Shown: piece by piece, positions 1 to 10,978 of the stretch
Numbering within the stretch: position 1 is the stretch's first letter
Layout: the number at the start of each line of letters is the position of its first letter
From: an uncultured Clostridia bacterium
GTDB taxonomy: Bacteria; Bacillota; Clostridia; Christensenellales; UBA1242
Assembly (NCBI GenBank): GCA_947588355.1
Contig: CANPYI010000001.1
Span: 141,771-205,770 of the forward strand
Length of the DNA stretch: 64,000 bases
Direction of reading: 5' to 3'
Notes under the pieces: generated by a model
What the model saw: only the letters and a program-made list of their open reading frames with translations
Database searches by the model: none
What the model was told of the DNA's origin: nothing
Position numbers and translations under genes: made by a program

Positions 1-388
1 AAAGGTCAACAAGATATCCCCATGCAACAGCCAAGACAAGTTTAACACCAGTCAAAACAAGCAAATCCACAATTTTGTCAGGATATGACAACATGATTGG
101 TATTGCTTCGTCACTTGTTGCAACAAAAACTGCAATCAAAGTGCCAAGAGTGACGTCATGATGAGCATATAAGTCAGAAATCACAGAGGAAAATCCACAT
201 TGTGGTACACACCCCAAAAATGCGCCATACAGCGGGCCTTTGTTTTTGTGTCTGGAAAGGAAATGTGAAAACTTGTGACTGTGGTCATGTGACAAAAAAG
301 ACACCAAAAGGTATGCCAAAAAAAGTATCGGCAGCACTTTCAGACTGTCATTGACCGCGTCAAACAATGCATCGGCAAAGATTTTCAC
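1..388 (-). CDS. Putative metal/arsenic efflux permease (10TM putative manganese transporter/ArsP-2-like), partial, runs off the left edge
   Basis: My translation from a GTG at 388: VKIFADALFDAVNDSLKVLPILFLAYLLVSFLSHDHSHKF...GPLYGAFLGCVPQCGFSSVISDLYAHHDVTLGTLIAVFVATSDEAIPIMLSYPDKI; hydrophobic with His-rich loop. Not in the supplied ORF track because it has no stop inside the window. Confidence 0.7.
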   Translation of the reverse strand, partial: MKIFADALFDAVNDSLKVLPILFLAYLLVSFLSHDHSHKFSHFLSRHKNKGPLYGAFLGCVPQCGFSSVISDLYAHHDVTLGTLIAVFVATSDEAIPIMLSYPDKIVDLLVLTGVKLVLAVAWGYLVDL

Positions 389-547
389 ACCAACACCCCT
401 TTTCAAAAACTTTTATGATTATATCACAACAAGGGTCAAAAAACAACCAAAATGCCATTTTTTTAATTGACTTTTTTGGCAAAAATTTGTTATTATGCAT
501 ATTGCATAAAGTATGTTTAAAAAAACAATTCATTTTGGAGATGGCAT

Positions 548-2887
548 ATGAAAAGCATGGACAAAACAAATCAAGAAAGCACACAAAAGCCAGAGATTGC
601 TCTCAAACTTGAAAATGTAAACAAAATTTACAAACTTTCAAACAAAGAGACCTTTCAAGCACTTTATGATGTCAATGCGCAGTTCTTTAAAGGAGAACTT
701 GTTTCTATCGTTGGCGAAAGCGGAAGCGGAAAGTCCACCCTCATGAATCTTATTGGCGGATTGGACAGTGATTTTTCCGGAGACATAATCTCCGGAGGGC
801 AAAACCTAGGTAAACTGACCGACAAGCAACTTGACTTGTATCGCAAAAATCATGTTGGATTTGTTTTTCAGTCGTTCAACCTCATATCACATCTTTCTAT
901 TTTGGATAATGTCACCTTGTCGCTCACTTTGTCAAATGTCAGCGAAAAAGAAAAGGTTGAACGTGCCACCGAAATGCTGGAACGTGTTGGACTTGCAAGC
1001 CACCTCAAAAAGAAGCCTACACAACTTTCTGGCGGACAAAAACAACGTGTGGCAATCGCCCGAGCACTTATCAATGACCCCGAGATAATTATTGCAGACG
1101 AGCCAACCGGTGCGCTGGACAGTCAAACCTCCATGCAAATTTTGCAAATCTTGAAAGAAATTGCCGACAGCGGAAAACTTGTCATCATGGTCACGCACAG
1201 CGAAAAAGTGGCTTCTATTTCATCACGTGTTGTAGAAATTTCTGACGGCAGAATTGTTGGCGATAAAAAGAATGAAAACTACAAAAAGGGCAGAAAAAAG
1301 AAAAAAGAAAAACAACAGCAGCCGCCAGAGGACGACAAAAAACACAAAAGTTTTCGAGCCTACAAAAACAAACAGACTTTGTCGTTACGCTCGGCAATAC
1401 GCCTGTCGTTTCACAACATGTGGGCAAGCAAAACAAAAAACTTTTTGATGGCATTTGGAGTGGCTATTGGAATTGGCAGTTTGATTTTGATGCTTTGCTT
1501 TTCGTCGGGCATCACTGACTTTATCAGCAACACAATGCTTTCTTATTCCGACCCAACAATCGTCACGATTTCAAAGTCGGCTCAAACAAAAACTTCAACC
1601 GGACCAAGTTTTGGCTCGTTTGGATACAGCGGTTTCACTGATGAGGACATCGACAATTTGCTGAACGGCTACACAGAAGAAATTGAAGATGAAGACGGCG
1701 AGCCTGTCATGTTTGAGCATCCTGGCTTAAACAATTATCTCAAGCAACTTCATCAAGAAAAGAAACTTGATGTTGAATTTCAAGTTTCAAAAGAAGACAT
1801 GAAACCAGGTTTGCAACTTCTCACGATGTTTGGCGCAATGCTAGGAACGACGGGCGCCCGCGTTGTGTATGACACACAAGCAGAAAATCACCAAACGTCA
1901 CTTGCGATAGAAGATTACACAAATGACAAAAAACTGAAAAAAGAAGGCTACACCTTTGCGGACATAATGTATGTGTACACAATTCCGCCATACTATACTG
2001 ACGCAAACGTTATGGAAGGAGAAATGTCCACAAACAAAGGCGGTGTGATGTTTTCAAAAGGAATCAGAGACTTGTTGCCTGACGAAAGTTTGAAGAACGA
2101 GGACGGCTCGCCACGTGAAGTCAGTCTTTACTTAAACACAACTTTGCTTGACAAAAACGCAAGTCCAATAGCGTTTGATAAGGAAGAATTTGACCTTGAA
2201 GTCACCGGCATTATGGACACATCTGTTATGTCAGACCTTTTGGTTATGTATGTTGATTACGACTTTTTCCAAGAAATTTATGGTCAAGTTGCCGAAAAGC
2301 AAGGCCTAAACAGCACACTCGCACCAAATGTTTATTATGTTAAAACAAAAACTGATGACATTTCAAAAAATCAAGCAGAAAAAATCACTGATGCCATAAA
2401 CGACTATCTTGCCACGTACGAAGTTGGAAAATTCACAGGTTCAGTTGAGGAACAACTTGCCGGCATGTTCAACAGTATGACGTCCGTCATTGGCACTTCG
2501 CTTGTTGTGATTTCCTGCATCTCACTTTTGGTTTCTGCAATGATGATTTTGGTGGTGCTTTACATGAGCGTGACCGAACGCACAAAGGAAATTGGAGTTC
2601 TCAAAAGCATTGGCGCAAGAAGAAAGGATATTCGCAGAATTTTCACCTCCGAAAGTTTCCTTATTGGTCTGCTTTCCGGAATTGTTGGAATACTGTTCAA
2701 CTTTATATTGACACTTGTGGTGTATGTGCTTTTGACAAGCACAATAGGCATGGCGCCAATCTCTTATCGTTGGTATTACTTTGTGATTGCAATAGGTGTT
2801 TCCGTGTTTATCGCAATGATGTCCGGCCTGTACCCTGCTTCCAAAGCCGCCAAACTTGACCCTGTGGAAAGTTTGCGAAGAGAATGA
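548..2887 (+). CDS. ABC transporter ATP-binding/permease fusion (MacB/FtsX-type)
   Basis: Walker [18 protein letters not shown] signature, Walker [14 protein letters not shown]-terminal FtsX-like permease ([35 protein letters not shown]). Confidence 0.92.
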   Translation: MKSMDKTNQESTQKPEIALKLENVNKIYKLSNKETFQALYDVNAQFFKGELVSIVGESGSGKSTLMNLIGGLDSDFSGDIISGGQNLGKLTDKQLDLYRKNHVGFVFQSFNLISHLSILDNVTLSLTLSNVSEKEKVERATEMLERVGLASHLKKKPTQLSGGQKQRVAIARALINDPEIIIADEPTGALDSQTSMQILQILKEIADSGKLVIMVTHSEKVASISSRVVEISDGRIVGDKKNENYKKGRKKKKEKQQQPPEDDKKHKSFRAYKNKQTLSLRSAIRLSFHNMWASKTKNFLMAFGVAIGIGSLILMLCFSSGITDFISNTMLSYSDPTIVTISKSAQTKTSTGPSFGSFGYSGFTDEDIDNLLNGYTEEIEDEDGEPVMFEHPGLNNYLKQLHQEKKLDVEFQVSKEDMKPGLQLLTMFGAMLGTTGARVVYDTQAENHQTSLAIEDYTNDKKLKKEGYTFADIMYVYTIPPYYTDANVMEGEMSTNKGGVMFSKGIRDLLPDESLKNEDGSPREVSLYLNTTLLDKNASPIAFDKEEFDLEVTGIMDTSVMSDLLVMYVDYDFFQEIYGQVAEKQGLNSTLAPNVYYVKTKTDDISKNQAEKITDAINDYLATYEVGKFTGSVEEQLAGMFNSMTSVIGTSLVVISCISLLVSAMMILVVLYMSVTERTKEIGVLKSIGARRKDIRRIFTSESFLIGLLSGIVGILFNFILTLVVYVLLTSTIGMAPISYRWYYFVIAIGVSVFIAMMSGLYPASKAAKLDPVESLRRE

Positions 2888-2905
2888 ATAAAAAAGGAAA
2901 ATCAA

Positions 2906-3547
2906 ATGAAAAAAAATGATAATAAATTTAAGAACATTTGTCAATTTTACAGCATAACACATAAACTTAAAATTTTATTAAGGTCAGGTTGGTTGCAATG
3001 GAATATATCTGCTGATAGATTTGAAAGTGTGGCAGAGCATGTGTATGGAACACAAATGTTGGCTTTTGCAGTGATTAGTGAATTTGAACTAGATTTAAAT
3101 CTTGCAAAAGTTTTGACAATGCTCGCTTTCCATGAACTTGGCGAAACAATTATTGGAGATATAACTATTTTAGATAAAATATCTCATAAAGAAAAACTAA
3201 AAAAAGAGGAAAATGCTGTATCAAACATATTAGCATCTCTCAAACTTGGTCCTCAAATCGAAAAATTAATTCTAGAATTTGACCAAAGAAAAACTCCAGA
3301 ATCTATCTTTGCATATCAAATAGACAAATTTGAATGTAATTTTCAAGTAAAATATCACGAGCAAATGGGTCACAATGATATCTCTCGTGCAGGGAAAGAG
3401 CCTAAAGAAATGTTGAAAAAACCAAAATATAAAAAAGATAATCTCGCAGAGTTATGGATTGATTTTCATAAGGAAAATTCAAATTTTGATGAATTATTTA
3501 AGGATTTTTCGGATTATCTTTTAAAGCACGATATTTTCAAAAATTAG
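2906..3547 (+). CDS. HD-domain hydrolase (YfbR/5'-deoxynucleotidase-like)
   Basis: ESVAEHVYGTQMLAF ... FHELGETIIGD HD-type motifs. Confidence 0.75.
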   Translation: MKKNDNKFKNICQFYSITHKLKILLRSGWLQWNISADRFESVAEHVYGTQMLAFAVISEFELDLNLAKVLTMLAFHELGETIIGDITILDKISHKEKLKKEENAVSNILASLKLGPQIEKLILEFDQRKTPESIFAYQIDKFECNFQVKYHEQMGHNDISRAGKEPKEMLKKPKYKKDNLAELWIDFHKENSNFDELFKDFSDYLLKHDIFKN

Positions 3548-3553
3548 GTAAAT

Positions 3554-4210
3554 ATGGTCAACATCACAAAATTTTTAAAAGAAAACTCTGATTTTGGTTA
3601 TGCAAACTTCAACCGAAAGTTTATTTTCACGCAATATCAAATTCTTGGAGTGCAAATTCCAACCTTACGCAAATTTGCCAAACAGTTGGAGCCGGAATAC
3701 ATCGATTTGCAAAAATCCAACCTCACACATGAGGAAATTTTGTTGTATGGTTTTGCGGCAAGCGAAATTGAAAGCGAGGCGGAACAACTTGAGTATCTGA
3801 GCAACTTACTCCCGTACTTTGACAATTGGTGCACATGTGACAGCGTTGTGTGTGCAATGAAAAAGTTGAACGGAGACAAATCATACAAATTTTTCACAAA
3901 ATTGCTTAACGACCCACGAGAATTTTATGTCAGAGTTGGCATAGTTGGACTTATGAGATACTTTATCAAAACAGAAAAACTTTTGGACTTGTTGCAAAAC
4001 GTAAGAAAAGTGTCAAATGATGCCTACTATGTCAAAATGGCAATTGCATGGCTTTATGCTGAAGTTTGTGCGACAAATTTTGAAGCAGGAAAAGCCGAAA
4101 TTGAAACTTGCAAAAACGAATTTATAAAAAATAAATCCATTTCAAAAGCAAATGAAAGTTATCGCGTTACGCAAGAGCAAAAAAAATTATTATTAAAATT
4201 AAAAAAATGA
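3554..4210 (+). CDS. DNA alkylation repair protein (AlkD-like HEAT-like repeats)
   Basis: GVQIPTLRKFAKQL, NWCTCDSVVCAMKKL, EFYVRVGIVGLMRYFI; typical AlkD family layout. Confidence 0.85.
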   Translation: MVNITKFLKENSDFGYANFNRKFIFTQYQILGVQIPTLRKFAKQLEPEYIDLQKSNLTHEEILLYGFAASEIESEAEQLEYLSNLLPYFDNWCTCDSVVCAMKKLNGDKSYKFFTKLLNDPREFYVRVGIVGLMRYFIKTEKLLDLLQNVRKVSNDAYYVKMAIAWLYAEVCATNFEAGKAEIETCKNEFIKNKSISKANESYRVTQEQKKLLLKLKK

Positions 4211-4230
4211 CCAATAATGGTCTTTTTTTG
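4207..4230 (+). terminator. Rho-independent terminator after AlkD-like gene
   Basis: gacca-ataa-tggtc followed by ttttttt. Confidence 0.75.
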
Positions 4231-4379
4231 TTTTTTACGCACAATTTTTTGTCAGATTTTATCGAATGAATAGATTTTTTTATTTTTTATATTTTTTTAT
4301 TTTTAAAAAATCCAATAAAAATTCAAGAAAATGTTTTTTACAGGAATTTTTTATTTATTTTTTTATTTTTTAATTATTT

Positions 4380-5555
4380 TTATTTTATTTTTTCGCGCCT
4401 GCTGTGACGACTGACACTAAGGGCAACTCCAACACCCGCCATAAACACTGCGACAGATGTTCCACCGCTGGATATAAATGGCAAAGGGAGTCCTGTTGGC
4501 GGAATGCTGCCCGAAACAACTGCAATATTAAGAAGTGTTTGCACTGCGATGACAATTCCAACTCCACAAGCAAGCAAACAGCCAAAACGATCTTTTGCAT
4601 TAAGTCCAATTTTAAACAAACAAAACACAAGGGCAAAAAACAATCCCATGATCAAAAGGCAACCAAGAAAGCCAAGTTCTTCACCTATTATGGAAAAAAT
4701 AAAGTCACTTTCCGCAAATGGCAAAAACAAAAATTTTTGTCTGGAATTGAAAAGTCCAACACCAAACCAACCTCCATTGCCAAGACTGTACAAAGATTGA
4801 ATCAGTTGAAACCCCTCGCCCTGAGGTGTTGCCCAGGGGTCAAGAAAGGCAAACAAACGTTTCAGTCTATATGGCTCTGCCAAAATTAAGAGCGGAATTG
4901 CTGCCACTCCAACACAAGAAAACATAAGTGTGTGTTTTTTGCTCATGCCACCAATCACAAGCATCAAAAACGTCACACAGGCAAGACACATTGTCACACT
5001 CATTGACGGCTCAATTATCACCAAAAGACAAAGCATGCCTGCAACCGCAAGAGGTACCAAAAGCCCCTTAAAAGTTTTTATTTTGTCATGACTTTCTGAC
5101 AAATAGCATGCCAAAAACAAAATCAAAGCAAATTTTGCAAGTTCGGAAGGTTGCACAGAAACACCCAGCAAATTCACCCACCTATTTGCACCATAACTTT
5201 GCACTCCAAAGCCCGGAACAAATACCAAAACAAGCAAAAGCACGCTTGCGCCAAGCACCCACCACTTGAATCGTTTTAAGATATGATAGTCCACAAATGC
5301 CAGAAAAAACATGCCAAAAAGTCCAAGTGCCACACCAAAAAGTTGCTTAAATAGGAAAAAATACTCATTTCCGTATCTGTACGCAGCGGAATAACTGCTT
5401 GCGCTGTAGACCATAACGCAGCCAAAGCCAACCAAAAACAAGACGAGAAAAATCACAAGCCACTCTGTTTTGGAAAATGTATGGCATTTCTTTGAATTTG
5501 CAAACGGTTGCGTGATTTTGCTTGTCCAATTTTGTTTTGTTTTTGCTTTTTGCAT
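4380..5555 (-). CDS. ftsW: SEDS-family peptidoglycan polymerase FtsW
   Basis: Multi-TM; GVQSYGANRWVNLLGVSVQPSELAKFALILFLACYL and PPTGLPLPFISSGGTS; located after murD. Confidence 0.92.
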   Translation of the reverse strand: MQKAKTKQNWTSKITQPFANSKKCHTFSKTEWLVIFLVLFLVGFGCVMVYSASSYSAAYRYGNEYFFLFKQLFGVALGLFGMFFLAFVDYHILKRFKWWVLGASVLLLVLVFVPGFGVQSYGANRWVNLLGVSVQPSELAKFALILFLACYLSESHDKIKTFKGLLVPLAVAGMLCLLVIIEPSMSVTMCLACVTFLMLVIGGMSKKHTLMFSCVGVAAIPLLILAEPYRLKRLFAFLDPWATPQGEGFQLIQSLYSLGNGGWFGVGLFNSRQKFLFLPFAESDFIFSIIGEELGFLGCLLIMGLFFALVFCLFKIGLNAKDRFGCLLACGVGIVIAVQTLLNIAVVSGSIPPTGLPLPFISSGGTSVAVFMAGVGVALSVSRHSRREKIK

Positions 5556-5569
5556 ACTTCCTCCGGCAA

Positions 5570-6865
5570 TTAGCTATTTATTTTTCCTAAAACTATCTTC
5601 TTGAAAACCTCACCTCGTTCAGCATAACTTGAAAACTCGTCAAAACTTGCACAACCTGGCGACAAAATCACATAGTCATCTTCTTTTGCGTTTTTCATGC
5701 AATATTCCACAGCGCTTTGAAATTTTTCGAAACTTTGAGTTTTATATGCAAACTTTTGCGCACTTTTTGATATATTTTCGCGATCTTCTCCAAAGCAAAC
5801 AACCATTTTTATTTCAAAGCCTATCTTAAAAAGGTCGTCATAATCTATCTCTTTGCCTTGACCTCCCATAAGAAGCCAAACATTTTTGTCGTTGTATGCC
5901 TGCATACAAGCAATCACAGACGCCACATTTGTCGCCTTGCTGTCATCAACAAAATTGACGCCAAAAACCTTTCCGATATTTTCCATTCTGTGATTTGCCG
6001 GGACAAAATTTTTGATTGCCGTGTAATATGCATCATTGCTTATTTTAAACGGCATTGTCACTGCCACGCTGGCAAGCACATTTTCAAGATTTTTTTCACC
6101 TTTCAAGGAAATATCACTGACGCTGATTATTTTTCTTCGACCAGAGTATATCTGATTTTTCCAAACAGAAGTGCCTTTTTTTAAGGCATTTTTAGAAAAA
6201 TATCGTTGCTTTTTGTGAAGTTGCAATTTCTTTGTTACGTCATCGTCCAAGTTTAGCACCAAAATGTCGCCACGTCTCATGTTTTGCGCAATCTTGCACT
6301 TGGCATTTAAATATTCCTCAAAACTGCCATGTCTATCCAAATGGTCAGGCTTGACATTCAAGATTGTGGAAACATCTGCACGAAAAAACTTGCTTGTTTC
6401 AAGTTGAAAATTGGAGACTTCACAAACTGTCACACTGTTTTTTGTCGTTTTTTCGCACACAGCAGAAAAAGGCAAACCAATATTTCCACATAAAAAACTG
6501 TTTATTTTAGAGGCTTTCAGAATGTGATAAACAAGCATACTGACAGTTGTTTTTCCGTTTGTGCCAGTGATGGCAATAATTTTTCCTTTGCTGCAAAGAT
6601 ATGCGAGGTCAAGTTCGCTAATCACAGGCACTTTTTCGCTCAAAAACCATTCAAAGAGGGTGTTTCCAAGACACTTTATGCCCGGACTGATTACCACCAA
6701 ATCCCATTTTTTCTTTGGCTCTCGTTCAAAGCCTATATAATCAAAAAACTTGACATTGTCATCATAAAAACTGACATGTGCACCAAGATTTTTCAAAAGT
6801 TTTATTGCCGCGCGACCACTGTCGCCAAGACCATACACCAAAACATGCTTGTTTTTAAGTTTCAT
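5570..6865 (-). CDS. murD: UDP-N-acetylmuramoyl-L-alanine--D-glutamate ligase
   Basis: GLGDSGRAAIKLL, AITGTNGKTTVSML, NVKPDHLDRHGSFEEY, FVDDSKATN. Confidence 0.93.
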   Translation of the reverse strand: MKLKNKHVLVYGLGDSGRAAIKLLKNLGAHVSFYDDNVKFFDYIGFEREPKKKWDLVVISPGIKCLGNTLFEWFLSEKVPVISELDLAYLCSKGKIIAITGTNGKTTVSMLVYHILKASKINSFLCGNIGLPFSAVCEKTTKNSVTVCEVSNFQLETSKFFRADVSTILNVKPDHLDRHGSFEEYLNAKCKIAQNMRRGDILVLNLDDDVTKKLQLHKKQRYFSKNALKKGTSVWKNQIYSGRRKIISVSDISLKGEKNLENVLASVAVTMPFKISNDAYYTAIKNFVPANHRMENIGKVFGVNFVDDSKATNVASVIACMQAYNDKNVWLLMGGQGKEIDYDDLFKIGFEIKMVVCFGEDRENISKSAQKFAYKTQSFEKFQSAVEYCMKNAKEDDYVILSPGCASFDEFSSYAERGEVFKKIVLGKINS

Positions 6866-6875
6866 TAAGCCACCT

Positions 6876-7850
6876 TCAAATGACAGCAGCCACGACCCCC
6901 GCCAAAACGCATAGGCATGCCACCACCGTCAGTACTATATATACGGTGACAATCCGGTTTTCATGCACTCCCTTTTGCTCAAAATGATGATGCAATGGCG
7001 CCATCAAAAACACACGCTTTTTTGTGCGTTTGTAATAAAAAACTTGTATTATGTCCGAAAGTGCGGACAAAACAAACATAATTCCCATGATTGGAATCAA
7101 AAGTTCCAGCCCACTAAGGCATGCGACCACTCCAATAAAGCCCCCAAGCCCCAACGAGCCTGTGTCGCCCATAAAAATTTTTGCTGGAAAGCAGTTGAAC
7201 ATCAAAAAACCAAGAATCCCTCCGCAAAGTCCAAAACAAAGCATTGCAAGATTGGAAATTTCCAAATGTTCAGCGCCGCCAATCAGTGCCAAAATCACCC
7301 CAAACACCAAAACGTAAACAAAACTTACCCCACCTGCCAAACCGTCGAGTCCGTCGGTGAGATTGACACTGTTTGCAGTTGCCACAAGCACCAGCACAAC
7401 AAGCGGAATAACTCCCCAACTTATGTCAAAAGTCAAGTTGAAAAGTGTCAGGCTTGTCCTCCCAGACAAATAAACAAAAACAGCCACAATAAGGGCTATG
7501 CCAACTTGTCCAACAATTTTTTGATAAGGTTTAAGCCCCTCGTTGTGATGAAAATGTACTTTCAAAAAATCGTCCAAAAAGCCAAGTAATGCATATGCAA
7601 AGGTCACTGCCACAGCAAAAACTGCAAGAAAAGTGTCCCTTTCAAACAAAAAGCAAGCGGAAAGGAGCAGCGCCAAAAGGAAGATGATGCCTCCCATTGT
7701 TGGAGTTCCTTCTTTTGATGCATGCTTGTCCACATAATGCAAAATGCTTTGCGAGGCTTTCAGTTTTTTGCACAAACAAAGCACAATTGGAGAAATCGCC
7801 GTTGCAAAGATCAAGCACAGCAGTGCGCAAACTATATATTTGACTATCAT
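6876..7850 (-). CDS. mraY: Phospho-N-acetylmuramoyl-pentapeptide transferase
   Basis: KEGTPTMGGIIFL, NSVNLTDGLDGLAGG, FMGDTGSLGLGG, APLHHHFEQKG. Confidence 0.95.
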   Translation of the reverse strand: MIVKYIVCALLCLIFATAISPIVLCLCKKLKASQSILHYVDKHASKEGTPTMGGIIFLLALLLSACFLFERDTFLAVFAVAVTFAYALLGFLDDFLKVHFHHNEGLKPYQKIVGQVGIALIVAVFVYLSGRTSLTLFNLTFDISWGVIPLVVLVLVATANSVNLTDGLDGLAGGVSFVYVLVFGVILALIGGAEHLEISNLAMLCFGLCGGILGFLMFNCFPAKIFMGDTGSLGLGGFIGVVACLSGLELLIPIMGIMFVLSALSDIIQVFYYKRTKKRVFLMAPLHHHFEQKGVHENRIVTVYIVLTVVACLCVLAGVVAAVI

Positions 7851-9301
7851 ATCTGTTTACCTCTGTTTTTTGTGGAGTTTTTGTCCTGAAAAAGTTGATA
7901 GACTGTCTCAAAATCATTGTATGGTATTTTTGTATCGCCGAATTCTTGATACTTTTCTGCTCCCTTTCCCGCAATAATAACAATATCACCCTCTTCCGCT
8001 TTTTCAACCATCATTTTTATTGCTTTTGTGCGGTCTGGCTGGACATAATGAGGCTTTTGCATGCCGCTTTCTATGTCGGCAATTATTTCTTCTGGGTTTT
8101 CTGTGCGAGGATTGTCATTGGTCAAGCACACACTATCCGCAATCTGCTCAGCAATTTGCCCCATCTTGTGCCTTTTGTCCTTGTCGCGATTTCCACCGCA
8201 TCCAAAAACAAGGTGCACCTTTTTGTCCGTCAGTGATTTTGCAGAAGTCAAAACATTTTCAAGCCCATCTGGAGTATGAGCATAATCAATCACTATATAT
8301 TTTCCATCAACGCAAGCCACAGTGAAACGGCCTTCAACCGGCTCTAAAAAATTTAGACCATTTGCAAGTTCCATATCATCAAGTCCAAGTTGTTTGCAAA
8401 CACACAGTCCTGCCAAGGCGTTGTAAACATTATACTTTCCAATAAGATTTGTTTTTATATCCAAAATGCTTTCGTCATTTAAATTCACCAAAAATTTACT
8501 TCCATTTATGCTGCAAAAAACATTCATAGCAAACACATCGCAAGGATTTTGAATGCCGTAAGTTTGCACAGGCATATCTATGCAATTTAAGACCTCTTTT
8601 GCAAATTCATCATCTCCACAAATAATTGCCTTTTTTATATGGTCCTTATCAAAAAAACTTAGTTTTGTGTTTTTGTAATTTTCGAATGTTTTAAAATAAT
8701 CCAAATGATCTTGAGTTATGTTGGTCAAAACTGCGGTGTCAAAAATTATGCCATCAATTCTTTTCTGCTCTATTGCATGAGCCGAAATCTCCATGACAAC
8801 ATATTCAATGCCATCACCAAGCATATCTTTGAATGTTTTATGCAAAAAATCAGCATCAGGAGTTGTGAGAGGGCTTTCAAAATGTTTGCCGTTATAAAAC
8901 ACTCCGCTTGTTCCTATCACACCTGCTTTTCTGCCACTTCGATTCAGCATTTCAGCAACAATTCGCACAGTGGTTGTTTTTCCGTTTGTGCCGGTGACAC
9001 CAATCATAGTCAAACGCTCGCATGCACGGTCATAAAAATTTTTACATGACAAAGCAAAATCGTGTCGCACGTCCTTGACTGTTATACTATTTGAAAATGG
9101 AAGTTTGACCTCAGTGACAACCGCTTTTGCTCCTTTTTCCAAAGCCTCTTGGCACCGCCTTTCACACTCAGTTTGCTCGGTGGTGAAACAAAAGTACAAA
9201 TCGCCTTTCTTGACAGTCCGACTGTCATGACTTATGCCAGAAATTTCAAGGTTTTCAAATCTTTCGTCATCAATATTTTGCAAAAGGTTTTTCAAAATCA
9301 T
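7847..9301 (-). CDS. murE: UDP-N-acetylmuramyl-tripeptide synthetase
   Basis: GVTGTNGKTTTVRI, NITQDHLDYFKTFENY, VIDYAHTPDGLENVL, FGCGGNRDKDKRHKMG, DNPRTENPEEI. Confidence 0.94.
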   Translation of the reverse strand: MILKNLLQNIDDERFENLEISGISHDSRTVKKGDLYFCFTTEQTECERRCQEALEKGAKAVVTEVKLPFSNSITVKDVRHDFALSCKNFYDRACERLTMIGVTGTNGKTTTVRIVAEMLNRSGRKAGVIGTSGVFYNGKHFESPLTTPDADFLHKTFKDMLGDGIEYVVMEISAHAIEQKRIDGIIFDTAVLTNITQDHLDYFKTFENYKNTKLSFFDKDHIKKAIICGDDEFAKEVLNCIDMPVQTYGIQNPCDVFAMNVFCSINGSKFLVNLNDESILDIKTNLIGKYNVYNALAGLCVCKQLGLDDMELANGLNFLEPVEGRFTVACVDGKYIVIDYAHTPDGLENVLTSAKSLTDKKVHLVFGCGGNRDKDKRHKMGQIAEQIADSVCLTNDNPRTENPEEIIADIESGMQKPHYVQPDRTKAIKMMVEKAEEGDIVIIAGKGAEKYQEFGDTKIPYNDFETVYQLFQDKNSTKNRGKQI

Positions 9302-9391
9302 AGAAAATCTCCTTACACCATTCTACTTCAACAGATTACAAGATTTTGTTACGCCGCCAAAATAAGTCCAAATTAGACAAAACATGCATCT

Positions 9392-10495
9392 CTATTTTTT
9401 TGTGTGGCAAGAAGCAGACTGAAAGATTTTGAGCGCTTGGCTAGGAAATGTTTTGACAAGTTTTTTTTCTTCCTGTTCTTTAAGCAATGTCTGGTCTATA
9501 ATTCCACAAACAAGTTCCTTGAAAGGCAAATCTTTAAAAAGATAAAATCCCAAAGAGCCCGGAATTGAGTTTATCTCATTTACATAAAGCACTTTTTCTT
9601 TTTCATCATACAAAAAGTCAACTCGCACAACACCCGAACAGTCAAACAGATTGTAAATCTTTTCGGTCAGCATTTTAATTTTTTTTGCAAGATTCTTTTC
9701 TGCCTCGTGAGAGTTTGTTTCACTTGCCAAATATTTGTCTTCAAAAGAATATATTTCCCCTTTGTTGGTCACTTCGTTGACGAATGAAGTGAAAAGATGT
9801 TCCTTAAGCATAAAGCAAGCACAGTTGAACTCGCGGAGATTTTCCACCAATTTTTCCACCAAAACTTTATGGTCAAACGAAAAGGCAAGGTCAAGCGCCT
9901 CGACAAATTGTTTTTTGTTTTTGCATACTGTTATGCCAATAGAACTTCCAAGTGTGCTTGGCTTGACAATAACGGGAAATTTTACTTTCTTTAAAACGTT
10001 TTCAATATCATATTGCTGATATTTTAAAACAAGATATGATGCAGATGAAATTTTGTTGGCCTTTAATATATCCTTCATCACTGCTTTGTCCATGCAAAGT
10101 GCAGACGAAACAACATCGCAAGATGTGTAAGGCACAAAACAGCAATTCAACAGCCCTGCAAGGCAGCCATCTTCACCTGTTGCACCATGACAACAGTTCA
10201 AAACAGCCTTAACTTTCACATATGGCAAAAATTTTTTGTGTCTTTTCAACAACAGCAAATTTTCTCCGACAGAGAATGTCACTTGAGTTGGCTTTTTGGC
10301 ATGTTTATGGAAATTATCATAAATGTTTATTTCGTTCAAATTTTCTGCTGTCCACCAAATTCCGTCACGGTCGATGTAAACAGGCAAAAAATCATATCCG
10401 TCCGGCAAATTTCTCATCACTTGAAGCGCTGTGATGACAGAAATGTCATGCTCCACACTTTTTCCGCCATAAATAATTAAAAATTTTTCTTTCAT
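9392..10495 (-). CDS. ddl: D-alanine--D-alanine ligase
   Basis: GGKSVEHDISVITALQVM, FPVIVKPSTLGSSIGI, LYVNEINSIPGSLGFYLF ATP-grasp motifs. Confidence 0.92.
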   Translation of the reverse strand: MKEKFLIIYGGKSVEHDISVITALQVMRNLPDGYDFLPVYIDRDGIWWTAENLNEINIYDNFHKHAKKPTQVTFSVGENLLLLKRHKKFLPYVKVKAVLNCCHGATGEDGCLAGLLNCCFVPYTSCDVVSSALCMDKAVMKDILKANKISSASYLVLKYQQYDIENVLKKVKFPVIVKPSTLGSSIGITVCKNKKQFVEALDLAFSFDHKVLVEKLVENLREFNCACFMLKEHLFTSFVNEVTNKGEIYSFEDKYLASETNSHEAEKNLAKKIKMLTEKIYNLFDCSGVVRVDFLYDEKEKVLYVNEINSIPGSLGFYLFKDLPFKELVCGIIDQTLLKEQEEKKLVKTFPSQALKIFQSASCHTKK

Positions 10496-10547
10496 ACTTC
10501 CTCTTAAATCTTTTAATATATATGACTTAAAGGCTGCAAGTGTGAAA

Positions 10548-10575
10548 AAGAAAAAAGCCGCACAAGGCGGATTTT
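10548..10575 (-). terminator. Rho-independent terminator of rnpB
   Basis: Minus strand: CCGC-CTTGT-GCGG followed by ttttttcttttt. Confidence 0.8.
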
Positions 10576-10925
10576 ATGTCACTTGGTCTGTAAGCCGAGT
10601 TCTGTTTTAGATGGTCATCTATCCAGACTTGTTGTTGCCAACAAGTTCCAGCGGTGCTTTTGTTGAACGTGAAAGAACGCACATTTGTCCAAACTTAACC
10701 TTGCATCGAGTGGGGTTTACAGAGCGATGAAAGTCACCTTTCACCCGGTGAGCTCTTGCCTCACCTTTCCACCATCACCTTTTGTTGAAAAAGGCAGTCT
10801 ATTTCTGTTGCACTGTCCTTGAAGTCGCCTCCACTGGCCGTTAACCAGCACTCTGTTCTTTTGATGCTCGGACTTTCCTCTCTGCGGCCATCACAACCGC
10901 ACAGCGACCATCTGGCCAACTGACA
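10573..10925 (-). ncRNA. rnpB: RNase P RNA (bacterial class A-like)
   Basis: Minus strand contains GAGAGGAAAGTCCGAGC near the 5' end, ...GGTGAAAGGTGACTTTCATCGCTCTGTAAACCCC..., and the 3' signature ACAGAACTCGGCTTACAGACCAAGT. Confidence 0.93.
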
Positions 10926-10931
10926 AGGTGT

Positions 10932-10960
10932 ATTATATCACAACAATAAAAAAAAGTCAA
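10932..10960 (-). promoter_or_regulatory. Sigma-A type promoter for rnpB
   Basis: Minus strand TTGACT (10955-10960), 17-nt spacer, TATAAT (10932-10937), just upstream of the RNase P RNA. Confidence 0.8.
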
Positions 10961-10978
10961 CCCATTGTTGATTGACTT

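Noticed and set aside
360-612. Small ORFs 360-584 (-) and 367-612 (+)
   Set aside because: Overlap the partial efflux permease and the RBS/start of the ABC gene; compositionally unconvincing.
4240-4380. Very AT-rich segment between the AlkD-like gene and ftsW
   Set aside because: Looks like ordinary convergent intergenic/terminator sequence; no repeat unit or ORF.
6963-7589. + strand ORF of 208 aa opposite mraY
   Set aside because: Antisense artefact over a conserved gene.
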